64,000 nucleotides of DNA from Pectinophora gossypiella (GCF_024362695.1 NC_065415.1:13619438-13683437); one strand, 5' to 3'. Shown: positions 39,701-48,768, counted from the first letter of the stretch. Numbers and translations: made by a program. Notes: generated by a model not told the origin, from the sequence alone.

Positions 39701-42700
39701 TCAGAAAAAGTAAGGTTTCGGACGGAAGGCACGTTAAACTGTTGGTTAGCAGCGTGTGGTGGAGTACGCTCCATATCCCCCCCTCGGCTATGTCGCTATG
39801 TTATGTATGTAGGTACCTCAATAGTAATGCTGTCCAGCCAATTGCCATCAACGCAGAGATCAAACCCGTCCACGCCGATGAACCAATCTGGGGACGGGAT
39901 CATTCTCGCCATCAGTGATACCTGGAACAAAATTCACCATGAACAATACATACTCTTAACTTAACCAAACTATGGATCACAAAGACATTTTCCGTGAGCT
40001 TATTAAAGTGCATTTCTTCGAGGCAATGATAGGGAGATCGGGCCTTAAACCACCACCCGGGCCCAGTGGTGGTTTAAGGCCCGATCTCCCTATCCATCCA
40101 TAGGGAAGGCCCGTGCCCCAGCAGTGGGGACGTTAATTAGCTAGTGATGATGATGATGTCCTGCACGATGACATTCGCGGCGCTCCGTGAGTTGTAAGGT
40201 TTGTGGACAAGTGGAAGTATGAATATTTGAATGGCGCGCTTTTCACGCTCAATTGGCCCTTCCAACCTTTTTCTTCTATTCTGTGGTCATATCTATTCTG
40301 TGGACTAAATGAAACTGCTAGTTGTTTTGCTTCAAACTCAGGTTCATATTGAGTAAGTAATTAATTTGAATTGAATTAGGAAGCGGCGACCGCGAAGCCG
40401 CAATTAGGTCATTTGCGGTTGTGAATTTACAAAACAAGAGTCAACTTCCTGTTAAAGCTTTTATTTACACTTTATTATGCGGAATGAGGATCATTGATAA
40501 AATGAGTCACATAACGTAACATCACGCCTGTAACCCCGAAGGGGTAGGCAGATATTTATAGTATATACACTCACGCCTCATCAGCTACTTATGTTTCATC
40601 ATCATCAATTTAAGAGCCACGCTCTTGTCGGTGCAGCATTTTCCATGCTACTTTTTTAGGGAAAAATAGGGCAGTGGTTTCCCTCTTGCCTTCTGCCTCG
40701 CAGTACTCTGTCTGACGCAAGTGTAATGGCGCCCAGAGTAGTCTATTACGAAGCTATACTAGGACTCCTATCCTCCGCCTCTGAATAGTACTGACAGTTA
40801 CTGCTGCCCTCTGTCAGGTCACTTATGTTTAAGTCCCATATAATATGGGGCGACCACGTATATCTATTATTATAATCCAAACATAAATTCAAACTCATAA
40901 AGTCTATGTATAGAGCCCGAAATGGGATTCTAACCCTACTACGATGTAAGTCATACGTTCTACGAACGAGACTGTCGCGAATTCATAAAATGATTAACTC
41001 TATTTACATTAAGGTGATCCGTTTTCCATACAAAAGTTGATGCATTACTACAGGAAAACGGATAGAGGAATATTGTTCTAAAACCAATAAATAGTAATAT
41101 TTTAGTGTATTATTTTCGCGAACTGACAAAAATTTTGGGTCCGGATATAGGAAGTACCATATTTCAGACCCTCAATTTTGAATACAGGGGAATTAATACC
41201 TACTTATTCAAATACTTTTTTAGTTTTTTCTCGAATCGTTTCAATATTTTTTTCTAGGTTTGTGACGAATTGCTAAGAGAATTATTTTGTGTAAATTTAG
41301 CTAAATAAAATAATTGTAAAATTACTTAGAAATAATTCAGAATTCGTAAGGAAACAAAAGAATCACCCCTCATTTTATATCGGGGATTAAAAAATACAGT
41401 CTTAAATTTGCCCAAACTTTTCCAACCAACCAATTTAAATAAGTACTTACTTCCAAATTCAAAAACAAGGGTTGTTATAGGTATACCATCTTCCGTCATA
41501 ACCAAAACAATGTAATAGACATTTTAATTGAATCGTTCTTAGTACATTGTTCCCTAGCAGATAAATCGGGTCGGTTCAGACAGTCGGTAATTACTACGTC
41601 TTTTGCAGACAATCGCACACGTCAGCTTGCTTTTGGCAGGTTACTGAGTTTCTGTGTTTTTCTGACGGAAAACGGAACGCGAATGGTTAAATCCGTGTAA
41701 TTAACAGACCGTTCGTTGGTTGGAAATTGCACGTAAAATATACATAAATACATCATCATCTCCCTAGCAGTACCCCGTTTTTCACAGGGTCCGTTTACCT
41801 TACATGAAGATTTGACAGGTTAAGTTTTTTTTACAGAAGCAACTGCCTGTCTGACCTTCCAACTAGAAAGATTAGGTCACCTACCTCCGAAAATGCATTT
41901 CTCGGAAACGTGGGTTTCCTCACGATGTTTTCCTTCACCGCTGAGCACGTGATAATCATTTATGATCCAAACATGAATTCGAAAACAAATTCGACAATCA
42001 TTGGTTTAGGCCTGTGCTGGATTCAAACCCACGACCTTAAAGTGAGAGGTAAGCATTCTTCCGACTAGGGCTACCACGGCTTCTACATAAATACATACTA
42101 TCACGAATTCAAACTCATAAAGTCGAATTCAGTGGTTAAGAGCTCGGGCCGAAATTCTAATCCCTGAGTTACGCATTCTCCAAACAGGGTTATAACGGAT
42201 TATACATGAAAAACTACATAATCCCGTGTATAAACCACAAAATATATACACATATAAAACAAACAACCCTAACACAAAAAGGAGACACGGGAAAACAGCA
42301 AACAACAGAAATTAGGCTTAACTGCCAATAAAACACAAACACTCACTGGATACGATAAAATTCCCATTTTATTGCACGACTCGATTCGAAAACAGTCGGT
42401 TTTTTTTGTCGACTGACGTATCGTAATTGTTGTTTGCTCGCAGGGGCATTAATTAGTGATGAAATACGATATTTAATACGGAAACTGTTTACGTTACTTC
42501 TCGCAGCTTATATTACCGTTTCTTTCTAACTCCCTGATTTCGAATGGTTAAAAGCGGATGATAACTTTTGTGGAGGAGAATAGGCGATTCTGCAAAAAAT
42601 ACTCTTTAAAATGATATATATTATGATACATAATTATTTATGTAGACTTAGTTATTCAGCAACAAATCGTGAGTCGATTTTAGTCCCCCACTGTATTTTA

Positions 42701-45700
42701 TCACATTTAACCAGGACAAACATGGCCGTAGAAAAAGAACCCCGGGACAGAATCTGATAGAACTTTGCCAGAATCATAGAGAAAGCATAAGCTTTCATTA
42801 CATATACGTCTCATCAGTGGAGGTTCTTGGACCAACTTTAATACAAATGTGCCCATTGTTATTTTTGACGGATTACGATTCTGTTCTTACGTTGGGCTTC
42901 CAATTTATATCTTAGATTCCAAATATAATATTTTTATATACTTGTCAATTATCCTATTATTGATAGTTTTTTTGTATTACCTATGCAATGTGTCGCGTCA
43001 TCGTTCTAACATATCTACCAGTAGGTATTCTAAACTAAATTTGGACTAGTTAATCCGTTATCGTTAGACTAGGTAGTTATTATTTGCAACGTGATAATAT
43101 TACAGATCGAGGCGATTAATTTAGTCGAAATCGATAATATGACCGTGACTATATTTTATCGCGCATGTTAAGCTTGGTGGAGTTGTTACTATTGCAGAAC
43201 CTAGTTACAGTTCATCATTGTGGTACCTTAGGACAAGACGGGTTAAAAAGGCCACATGAAAACAATTAATCTAAAAAAGCAATATTGCTATTTGGCCTAT
43301 ATTTGGCATTTCATGTTATTGCGTACTTACTTTTATATGCGCAAATGTCAAATTGCAATATTGCTTTTTTAAATGAATTGCTATACGAAATATTTGTACG
43401 ACACATTGCTATAATCCAAAACAAAAACTATCAATAGTTGGCTAGTTGATAAGTATATAAAAATAATATTATATTATATAAGTAATATAAAAGTAACTGT
43501 CAGTACTATTCAGATGCGGAGGACAGGAGTCGTAGCACGGCTTTGAAATAAACTACTCCGGGGGCTATCCCAGTCGCGTCAGACAGAGTACTGCGGGGCG
43601 GAAGGATAGAGGGAAACCACTACCATATTTTTCCCTAAAAAAGTAGCATGGAGAATGCTACACCTTTGCTAGCTTTTTATTAAATATCTCCTATACTTAA
43701 AGGTTGACTGGAAGAGATTGCTACTTAGCAATAAGGTCGCCTATTGTACTCATTCTATTTCTATTTTGTTTTGTCCTGTGTGTGCAATAAAGTGTTTGTT
43801 ATGTTATCTTATGTTACGCCGACAAGAGTGTGGCTCTTAAATTAGTGATGGATATAAAAGTACTTATATATGTAAACTGTTTATGCGTAGTAACGAAACC
43901 CATGTCCATTCTGCACTTCACTTCCCATTCATGTTATTTGTTACGGCACAAATACCGAAATTTAATTGTAAAATTATTGCCTCGCTCCTGAAATACCCGA
44001 TTATTGCGATCGGATTTTCAGTTATGATAATGATATCGGCAAAACGGCAGTTTTATTAGTTTTTGTAACGTAATTTATTTGTGCTTGCATTGGTATTGTA
44101 CAGATAAAACTCGGTATTACCAAATTTACGAGCGCAAGTATCGAATTTACATAAATTGCGAATGATATAAATTATTTTCAACGCAAGTACTTTACTTATT
44201 TGACAACAATTTGTGTAATGCTGAAAACAGGTGCATATTCTTCCGAATCCTATATTCCGTTTTGTATGGATTTGTCGACTTTTTTATGTACGATAAAGAT
44301 TTTTATTGTGTATAAATTTAGTAGTTGCAGTAGCAGTTGCAAATTACGTCTCACTAAATATTGCCTTTGCAGGCATATAATCATTTCACATAGGCAATAA
44401 AATAACTTAAGAGAGAGAAAACAATAAAAAGTCTATTCTAATACATACAATGCATAATGGATATTTATTTTTTAAAAATGTACTCCTGTTCCTAGTTGAG
44501 TAGAAAAAAAGTTTTGACCACACGGGCGGTATTTCTTCGTTATGTCGCCGCAACGGACCGTCGAATTGCATGCTTCGTAATTCGTATGTTATAATTTGCA
44601 CCACGCCCAATTTCATTCAAGTCATTTAACTATAAATGTGTAGATACTATCCTTCTGCTAATATCCTGTTACAGACCGTTAGTTTTCGTTCGTTTGGAAG
44701 ATATCTATGAGCTTTACTTATTTTCACGAGAATATATTAAAATTTCAGGTCATATAGGCAAACAAGTTTAGATTTTCTATATTTTAAATGGTTGGTAGAC
44801 AAATAGGAATCCTTGTTACGGTATTATTCACTAGCAAATATTGGCCCCGATTCCTGCAGACACCTCCTAATTGTACTTTAAGTTATACCTGTCATTTTCT
44901 TATCCGCCGAAAAGGAAAGGGACGGATTATTGACAGCTCTAAATTTTAGGAAGAATGAGTAAATGAATGAATAACCCGGGCGAATCAAAAAAGTACCTCG
45001 CGTGTGTTGTCAACTTAATTCTACAGAATTAAGTTATTGACCAATGTAAAATTTTTAAACGGTTGTTTTAGATTTGTGCTTAAAATTGACGTGTGTTCCA
45101 TAAATTTTAAGCTTGTCGATTACCCGTCCCTTTCCTTTTCGGCGGATAAGAAAATGACACATATAACTTAAAATAAAATTAGATGGTATTTACAGGAATT
45201 AGCACCATTGTGTCCCATCTATTTTATCAAAACTAAATTAAAAATATTCATTTTGCACGCTAGATCGCATTGGAACAGCGTAGCAGAGTATGCGTCATAC
45301 CACCATCAGTTGATTGAGGGGAGGATTGTGTCCAGCAGGGCAAACATGCCGCAACGTGATAGAATTATCGATCGATTTAATAAATTTTGCCGAAATCGAT
45401 AAGTTTGTTTTTTCACTAACATGCGTACCACGTGATTTTGTTCGTATTTTGACAGAACAACATGACATATTTGGGTTCAACCGACAAAACAACATAATTA
45501 TCTCCTCCCCTCTCCGTCCTCCATCCATACCCCGTCACCATATTTAAATGTACATGCTGATAACTGATAAAATATACTCACCCTAGAATGATTGCCATCA
45601 ACGAAAAACTCCGCTTCAGTTCTCCCCGACCCCTGCGTGATCGCCGGCGCATCAAACATGTCGAGCCTGCCCGGACCGGAGCCGAGCGCGTCCGACCGTC

Positions 45701-45781
45701 CGGTCTCCGCGAATTGCCGGACGGCCGGCGACACACGCCGTCCTAACCGGAACAGCGTGTACGCGCGGTCGTGTGATGCTC
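36478..45781 (-). CDS. Spondin-family secreted matrix protein (M-spondin/mindin-like), last six exons
   Basis: Joined exons 45781-45582, 39921-39817, 38855-38676, 37954-37734, 37410-37223 and 36707-36478 encode about 375 residues, with every splice phase matching. Order: Spondin_N from 'GASHDRAYTLFRLGRRVSPA' through 'TEAEFFVDGNHSR', 'MIPSPDWFIGVDGFDLC', 'DAGTDNGFTF', 'YPSHPAGSFFYP' and 'LPPIATFQ'; an acidic linker; a very basic linker (RRYRARRRRR, ERRKRKR, possible furin or heparin-binding site); then one thrombospondin type-1 repeat with W-x2-W-x2-C and six cysteines. Spondins are extracellular proteins acting in matrix assembly and adhesion; Drosophila M-spondin is at muscle attachment sites. 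Spondin_N plus a single repeat before a stop is the mindin/M-spondin layout (fly symbol mspo). The signal peptide and first part of Spondin_N are missing, either beyond the window or in an unseen exon. A GTGAGA donor just before the stop leaves open the possibility of further exons. Confidence 0.88.
37223..37410 (-). CDS. Spondin exon E (basic linker)
   Basis: 188 bp. Acceptor TATTTAATCCAG, donor CAA|GTAAGA. Phase 2 in, phase 1 out. It encodes about 62 residues rich in Ser/Thr/Ala and then Arg: 'RSLARRYRARRRRRLHADDN' and AERRKRKRS. The two Arg clusters could bind heparan sulfate or be cut by a furin-like protease (inference). High GC content relative to the introns supports exon status. Confidence 0.82.
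37615..37715. mobile_element. Repeat U, small palindromic-ended element beside exon D
   Basis: Complementary ends AATATAGGTAC and GTACCTATATT enclose the 70 bp shared with 18226-18306. It ends about 20 bp from the exon D donor, inside the D-E intron. Confidence 0.6.
37734..37954 (-). CDS. Spondin exon D (acidic linker)
   Basis: 221 bp. Acceptor GTTTCTCTCTAG, donor TCT|GTAAGT. Phase 0 in, phase 2 out. It encodes 73 residues beginning 'LREYELSEVFHRSSDDQKYD', with 'DKLSHNSIDVLDGN' and 'SIAEEVERAEQAP'. No domain is recognised. It is placed in the gene by phase, strand, codon character and position between the two recognised domains. Confidence 0.85.
38166..38572 (+). mobile_element. Non-autonomous Helitron in spondin intron C-D
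   Basis: 5' end TC after A at 38165. 3' end has the 'gagcgaagccgggtcgct' hairpin region and CTAA before T. The body matches the 9459 copy in inverse. It carries MITE-I. It fills most of the 721-bp intron between exons C and D. Confidence 0.85.
38226..38370. mobile_element. MITE-I nested in a Helitron
   Basis: CAGTCATGATGAGC ... GCTCGTGACCG, flanked by TA (38224-38225, 38371-38372). The uninterrupted Helitron at 9459-9715 shows the empty site ('gcgtacatagg' in its orientation), which proves a TA target duplication. Confidence 0.95.
38676..38855 (-). CDS. Spondin exon C (Spondin_N, C-terminal portion)
   Basis: 180 bp, 60 codons, phase 0 at both ends. Acceptor TGTCATTCCCAG, donor AAG|GTAAGT. 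It encodes 'VDPLDAGTDNGFTFTAPNWP', then 'RITSKYPSHPAGSFFYPHLR' and RLPPIATFQFIK, matching the conserved DAGTDxGxTF...P.HP..SFFYP...LPP.A. end of Spondin_N. Confidence 0.95.
39003..39072 (-). repeat. Repeat M fragment in intron B-C
   Basis: 'agtcagaggtacatctaccg', 'caagatgatctacctaagta', 'ctcaccgagctctcagtaag'. Confidence 0.75.
39592..39785 (+). mobile_element. Recombinant SINE: SINE-A head, SINE-B tail
   Basis: The tRNA-like head has intact box A (TGGTCCAGTGG) and box B (GGTTCGAACCC). The SINE-A spacer 'ctagtttggttaggacatta' and 'cagg' follow, then a shortened shared core ('ggaaggcacgttaaactgtt'). The sequence then switches to the SINE-B tail ('gtggtggagtacgctccata'). It lies antisense in the spondin intron, about 30 bp from the exon B donor. 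Confidence 0.85.
39817..39921 (-). CDS. Spondin exon B (Spondin_N, middle)
   Basis: 105 bp, 35 codons, phase 0 at both ends. Acceptor TTTTGTTCCAG, donor GAG|GTACCT. It encodes 'VSLMARMIPSPDWFIGVDGF' followed by DLCVDGNWLDSITIE. PSPDWxxG-[VL]-x2-[FL]-x-L-C is the signature of this part of Spondin_N. The donor lies close to the end of a SINE in the intron (39592-39790). Confidence 0.95.
40010..40162 (+). mobile_element. SINE-C-type tail with inverted duplication
   Basis: 40066-40162 is a plus-strand SINE-C body and (GATGAT)n tail. 40028-40056 is an exact inverted copy of 40066-40094, giving a perfect 29-bp-arm hairpin with a 9-bp loop. Confidence 0.92.
40163..40500. other. Spondin intron, partial MITE end
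   Basis: 40240-40290 repeats the right end of the 23230-23704 candidate MITE ('cccttccaacctttttcttc', 'tattctgtggtc'). Confidence 0.5.
40505..40560. repeat. Repeat N fragment
   Basis: 'aacgtaacatcacgcctgta', 'accccgaaggggtaggcaga'. Also seen at 47100, 49840, 52450, 59180, 60975 and 63980. Confidence 0.75.
40588..40830 (-). repeat. Repeat J, long copy
   Basis: 'catcatcatcaatttaagag', 'ccacgctcttgtcggtgcag', 'gggaaaaatagggcagtggt', 'cgcagtactctgtctgacgc', 'actgacagttactgctgccc'. The ATG-type tail suggests retroposition by an RTE-like LINE. No protein is coded. Confidence 0.85.
40831..41750. other. Spondin intron A-B, nothing recognised
   Basis: AT-rich intronic sequence. Confidence 0.45.
41752..42086 (-). 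mobile_element. SINE-D, full length
   Basis: From 'catcatctccctagcagtac' to the tRNA-like head ('gaggtaagcattct', 'gggctaccacggcttc' in reverse). The head retains a box-B-like segment. The middle 'aaccagccca' part is deleted. Confidence 0.9.
42090..42710. other. Spondin intron, nothing recognised
   Basis: 42095-42185 repeats 'cacgaattcaaactcataaa' as at 40890 and has 'ctaatccctgagttacgcat', perhaps an old tRNA-like SINE head. Confidence 0.4.
42712..42866. repeat. Dispersed repeat F, uninterrupted copy
   Basis: The empty-site version of 7728-7957. Confidence 0.8.
42867..43248. other. Spondin intron, nothing recognised
   Basis: The open frame at 42849-43049 is hydrophobic, AT-driven and unsupported. 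Confidence 0.35.
43250..43392. repeat. Repeat V
   Basis: 'ttacttttatatgcgcaaat' and 'caatattgcttttttaaatg', mirrored by 'aaaaaagcaatattgctatt' upstream, so the element has partly inverted ends. Confidence 0.65.
43497..43856 (+). repeat. Repeat J split by a LINE-O 3' end
   Basis: 43497-43672 and 43816-43856 form one repeat J. 43673-43815 is a LINE tail with 'ctggaagagattgctactta', 'gcaataaggtcgcctattgt' and 'gtgcaataaagtgtttgtta'. The flanks GCTACACC and GTTACGCC are a degraded 8-bp duplication. Confidence 0.75.
43860..44838. other. Spondin intron A-B, nothing recognised
   Basis: AT-rich intronic DNA. 44340-44395 ('gcaaattacgtctcactaaa', 'cattt...gcaggcatataat') recurs at 50465-50505. Confidence 0.45.
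44841..45207. mobile_element. MITE-K, foldback copy
   Basis: Ends 'ttggccccgattcctgcaga' and (inverted) 'aatggtgctaattcctgtaa', with inner arms 'cttatccgccgaaaaggaaa' and 'tttccttttcggcggataag'. A sister copy at 54798-55178 shares the interior ('gaatgagtaaatgaatgaat', 'aacccgggcgaatcaaaaa'). Confidence 0.88.
45260..45348 (+). mobile_element. SINE-B tail fragment
   Basis: 'gcattggaacagcgtagcag', 'agttgattgaggggaggatt', 'gtgtccagcagg'. Confidence 0.8.
45582..45781 (-). CDS. Spondin exon A (Spondin_N, N-terminal portion)
   Basis: 200 bp. The acceptor is TTTCCTTGCCCTCAG and the donor AGG|GTGAGT. It enters in phase 1, so the glycine of 'GASHDRAYTLF' is split with the previous exon, and leaves in phase 0 after 'VDGNHSR'. 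'GASH...FRLG...SP.VRQFAETGR' and 'TEAEFFVD' are hallmark Spondin_N segments. Unusually GC-rich for the region. The intron sequence 30-50 bp upstream is LINE-O tail. Confidence 0.92.
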
Positions 45782-45814
45782 CTGAGGGCAAGGAAATATT
45801 CATGGTCAGTTTTT

Positions 45815-45950
45815 CAATCAATCAATAATACTTTATTGCACAACGACATATACAAAGGACATAAACATACGAATAAAAACATAAGCACAATAGGCGGCCT
45901 TATTGCTAAACAGCAATTTCTGCCAGGCAACCTTAGAATAGGGGGAAGTT
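45815..45950 (-). mobile_element. LINE-O 3' end with (ATTG)n tail
   Basis: In sense (minus) orientation it has 'ggttgcctggcagaaattgc', 'agcaataaggccgcctattg', 'gtcgttgtgcaataaagtat' and TTGATTGATTG. Its own AATAAA (45832-45837) is in the same sense as the spondin gene, about 50 bp before the exon A acceptor. Confidence 0.88.
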
Positions 45951-46110
45951 TTCATCATATAAGTCTTTAAAAAAATAATATATAAAAATAATAATAATAT
46001 ATAAAACAATATAATATTAATAATGTTAAATGCTGACCTGCAAACTGTAATACCATTTTTATTGCGAATAAAATAATTATGATTATGAATTATAAATTTA
46101 GCTTATGCTT
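45951..46110. other. AT-rich non-coding
   Basis: Nothing recognised. Confidence 0.4.
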
Positions 46111-46114
46111 TTGC

Positions 46115-46212
46115 CATATCAGGGGCCTTTAACGGCTCATTAGTAACCCTGACACCAGGGTTGACGGGGTTGGTAATCCACCTCACAACCCACACGATAG
46201 AAGAAGAAGCTT
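46115..46212 (+). mobile_element. SINE-A 3' end
   Basis: 'atatcaggggcctttaacgg', 'accctgacaccagggttgac', 'ccacctcacaacccacacga', AGAAGAAG tail. Confidence 0.88.
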
Positions 46213-46499
46213 ACTTACAACTTAATTCCCTTATAGTACACATAACTTACTTAACCCTTTACGTCGCGCGGTCGGGTAATAAATCTACTTATTAGATGTA
46301 ACAAGCCATGGGATTAAGTAAACTTGCAGAAGATACTGAGTGGTAGGTGATCGGTTCACACACTTTAGAAAGTTCGTCATGCTCGACTCGCAACAAAAAT
46401 AAATATAAATAGGTACTTAGAATATTGATTTAAGGCAAAAACAAGTTCATCCACCCGTATAGTTTACTTAGCTCTTTTTTGAAATTCTGAAAGACACAA
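46213..46499. other. Non-coding, nothing recognised
   Basis: No supported feature. Confidence 0.35.
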
Positions 46500-46500
46500 G

Positions 46501-46566
46501 AAACCCTGACACCAGGGTTGATGAGGTTGGAAATCCACCTCATAACCCACACGATAGAAGAAGAAT
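46501..46566 (+). mobile_element. SINE-A 3' end, 65-bp truncation
   Basis: 'aaccctgacaccagggttga', 'aaatccacctcataaccca', 'cacgatagaagaagaa'. Confidence 0.85.
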
Positions 46567-46815
46567 GAAATCTAAATATTTATGTAAGTATACAAAAAGG
46601 AAATAGGTACTTTAAGTCCGAGACAAACTGAAATAGCGGAGTTAAACTAATGCAAGAATTATACGAGATTTATTTTCTAGAAACGAGAAGTAGTTTTTAA
46701 AGAAATAAGCAAAGGAGCAAGTTTTATTGCAGACACCTTGTTTTTAATATTCAAGTCTTATTTCTTACAAGGAGGCGGGATCAGGATGAAATATTCTTAT
46801 CCGATGACGCCTTAA
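46567..46815. other. Non-coding, nothing recognised
   Basis: No supported feature. Confidence 0.35.
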
Positions 46816-47019
46816 GCCAGGCGCGCACTACGAGTTTTTCGCCGCACGGCAGAAAAGAGCAGCGGCATAATGTGGCACTGTAATACTGCGCCGCTGCGGC
46901 GGCTCTGCCGTCATGTGCGCGCAATACAATTTAAAACTGTTTGGTACAGAATTACATTACGACATTATGCCGCTGCTTTTTTCTGCCGCGCGGCGAAAAA
47001 CTCGTAGTGCGCGCCTGGC
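46816..47019. mobile_element. GC-rich foldback MITE
   Basis: 204 bp with ~70-bp inverted ends: 'gccaggcgcgcactacgagt', 'ttttcgccgcacggcagaaa', 'agcagcggcataatgt' mirrored at the right end. High CpG content. Target duplication not clear (TAA / CAT flanks). Superfamily unknown. Confidence 0.85.
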
Positions 47020-47099
47020 CATAGTCTTTTTTTGCTGGGAAAAATATTTTTGTATTTGCTAACTGTGATCCTTTAAAACTATTTTTGTAAACATAAGCC

Positions 47100-47275
47100 T
47101 GTTTCTCGCTGGGATAAGCATAATGGAATTCCATTTGCTTGGGTCCTGCCACACTTCTCTTGCTTCCTCGACATTCAAATCGTTTCATACACGCACGCCG
47201 GTTCAGATTGGATCGTACTAAACCTCTTCTAAGGACAACTCCAATTTGTCCAATGTACGTCCTTTTAGGTGCTAG
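47100..47275. repeat. Repeat N, long copy
   Basis: 'ggaattccatttgcttgggt', 'cacacttctcttgcttcctc', 'cacgccggttcagattggat', 'cgtactaaac', 'caatttgtccaatgtacgtc', matching 49870-50030. Conserved over 170 bp. The element type is unknown. Confidence 0.85.
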
Positions 47276-47294
47276 GGATGTGTTTTTTGTGCAG

Positions 47295-47326
47295 AAAATC
47301 TATAATAAGTCACGTCAAAGATAGTC
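47295..47326 (+). mobile_element. LINE-E extreme 3' end scrap
   Basis: 'atctataataagtcacgtca' with a short A tail. Confidence 0.5.
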
Positions 47327-47421
47327 GATTGACATATTCGTTTGCAACTTGGCTAAGGCTAGGTCCAGTATAAATGCAATAAAACTGAATAGTAACTAAA
47401 AGTAATTTTAAATATACATTT

Positions 47422-48018
47422 CTTCTTCTTATCGTGTGGGTTGTGAGGTGGAATACTAACCTCATCAACCTTGGAGTCAGGGTTATTACTGAGCCGCCAA
47501 AGGCCCCTGACATGGCTCATGTAACGACTACATACTTACAACAGTAAGTAGTAACCGGGATCAACGGCGTAACGTGCCTGCCAAAGCACGGATCATCTTA
47601 CTTTTGGATAATCCGGTGATCATCCTGTAATGTCGTAACTAAACTAGGGATCACAAAGTGATTGTTCAGGTCTCACAGAATACCAGCGTCGCGGCTCACG
47701 CCGCGGCATAAGCTGAGTGAGGACCTTTTATACGGGACGCCATCCGCTACACATGGGTAAGCCGACATGACGTCACATTTAATTTAGGTATAAGTTTCTG
47801 TATTCGTTCTCCATGTTCTATATAGAAAATATTTCACGTGTGCGTTATTTGTCTTTTGATGTGATTTCATTGTAATGTATATATATTTAATCCGTGTGTG
47901 TGGTGTCCTAAATAATAAATGTTTCTTTCTTTCTTTGTTGTGATATGTCCCCACAGGGATTCGAACCCGGGGCCTAAGGATCGTGAGCCCAACGCTCCAC
48001 CGCTGGACCACGGAGGCC
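47422..48018 (-). mobile_element. SINE-A, full length, split by a LINE tail
   Basis: 47422-47665 is the tail, body and core. 47936-48018 is the tRNA-like head ('gggattcgaacccggggcct', 'accacggaggcc' in reverse). The best full copy of SINE-A once the insert is removed. Confidence 0.9.
47666..47935 (+). mobile_element. LINE 3' UTR with (TTTC)n tail inside SINE-A
   Basis: 'tcaggtctcacagaatacca' and the GC hairpin 'gcgtcgcggc' / 'gccgcggc', then 'gagtgaggaccttttatacg' and 'taataaatgtttctttcttt'. The tail and position inside an intact SINE mark it as a retroposed LINE end. The coding part is gone. Confidence 0.7.
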
Positions 48019-48019
48019 G

Positions 48020-48422
48020 CTTAAAATACATTTAAAAATACGTTGCCGACTTATTTCCACCGAGAGAGCCTGATGAAGTTTTATTAAATCTCAGACGAAG
48101 CTAAGGGGCGATGGGGTAACAAATTACTTCGTAAACAAATGTTGGAAAAATTAAAAACTTGTACAATCTTCGGAACTTTGTAACCGGCCCGTTGTAATCT
48201 GAAGTTTTTTTTGTTAACGTTATCAGCCAAAACAAGGGCGATTAAACATTCATTTGAAGTGAGATTGGCTCTTTAAAGGTTGATGTTCCGGCATAGAATA
48301 AACAAAAAGAAAAGTAATGTTTATTTCTCTTAAATATGATGTAGGCCTGTGGCCTTAGTTCACTTACTGTACATATTTCGTAAAAGTGAAATATCTATTT
48401 ATCTGTTGACCGTTATTGCCCT
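48020..48422. other. Non-coding, nothing recognised
   Basis: No supported feature. Confidence 0.4.
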
Positions 48423-48423
48423 A

Positions 48424-48768
48424 GGATTAGCTCTAGCACTATCCCGTTTTTCACAGGGTCCGCTTACCTAATCTGAACATTTGACAGGTCCGGTTTTTCG
48501 CAGAAGCGACTGTCTGATTCTCCAACGCGCGAAAGGAAAACCAGCCCAATATACGTTAGGTCACATACCTCCGAAAATGCATTTCTCGGGAATGTGGATT
48601 TCCCACTATGTTTTCCTTCACCGCTGAGCACGTGAATCATTTATGATCCAAACGTGAATTAGAAAACAAATTCGATAGTCATTGGTTTAGGCTTATGCTG
48701 GATTCGAACCTGCGACCTCAAAGTGAGAGACAAGCGTTCTAGCAACTAGGCTACCACGGCTCTGCTCA
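48424..48768 (-). mobile_element. SINE-D, full length
   Basis: Best copy: tail 'ctagcactatcccgtttttc', body 'gaaaatgcatttctcgggaa', 'ttcaccgctgagcacgtga', and a tRNA-like head with box B (GGTTCGAATCC in sense) and 'ctaggctaccacggctc'. This is a different tRNA-like head from SINE-A and SINE-B, and it lacks the shared core. Confidence 0.93.

Noticed and set aside
45314..45547. Plus frame downstream of a SINE-B tail
   Set aside because: No motif; starts within the SINE and lies in spondin intron sequence.
47784..48011. 75-codon minus frame 'MVQRWSVGLTILRPRVRIPV...'
   Set aside because: It is the SINE-A tRNA-like head read as protein, a common false gene in such genomes.
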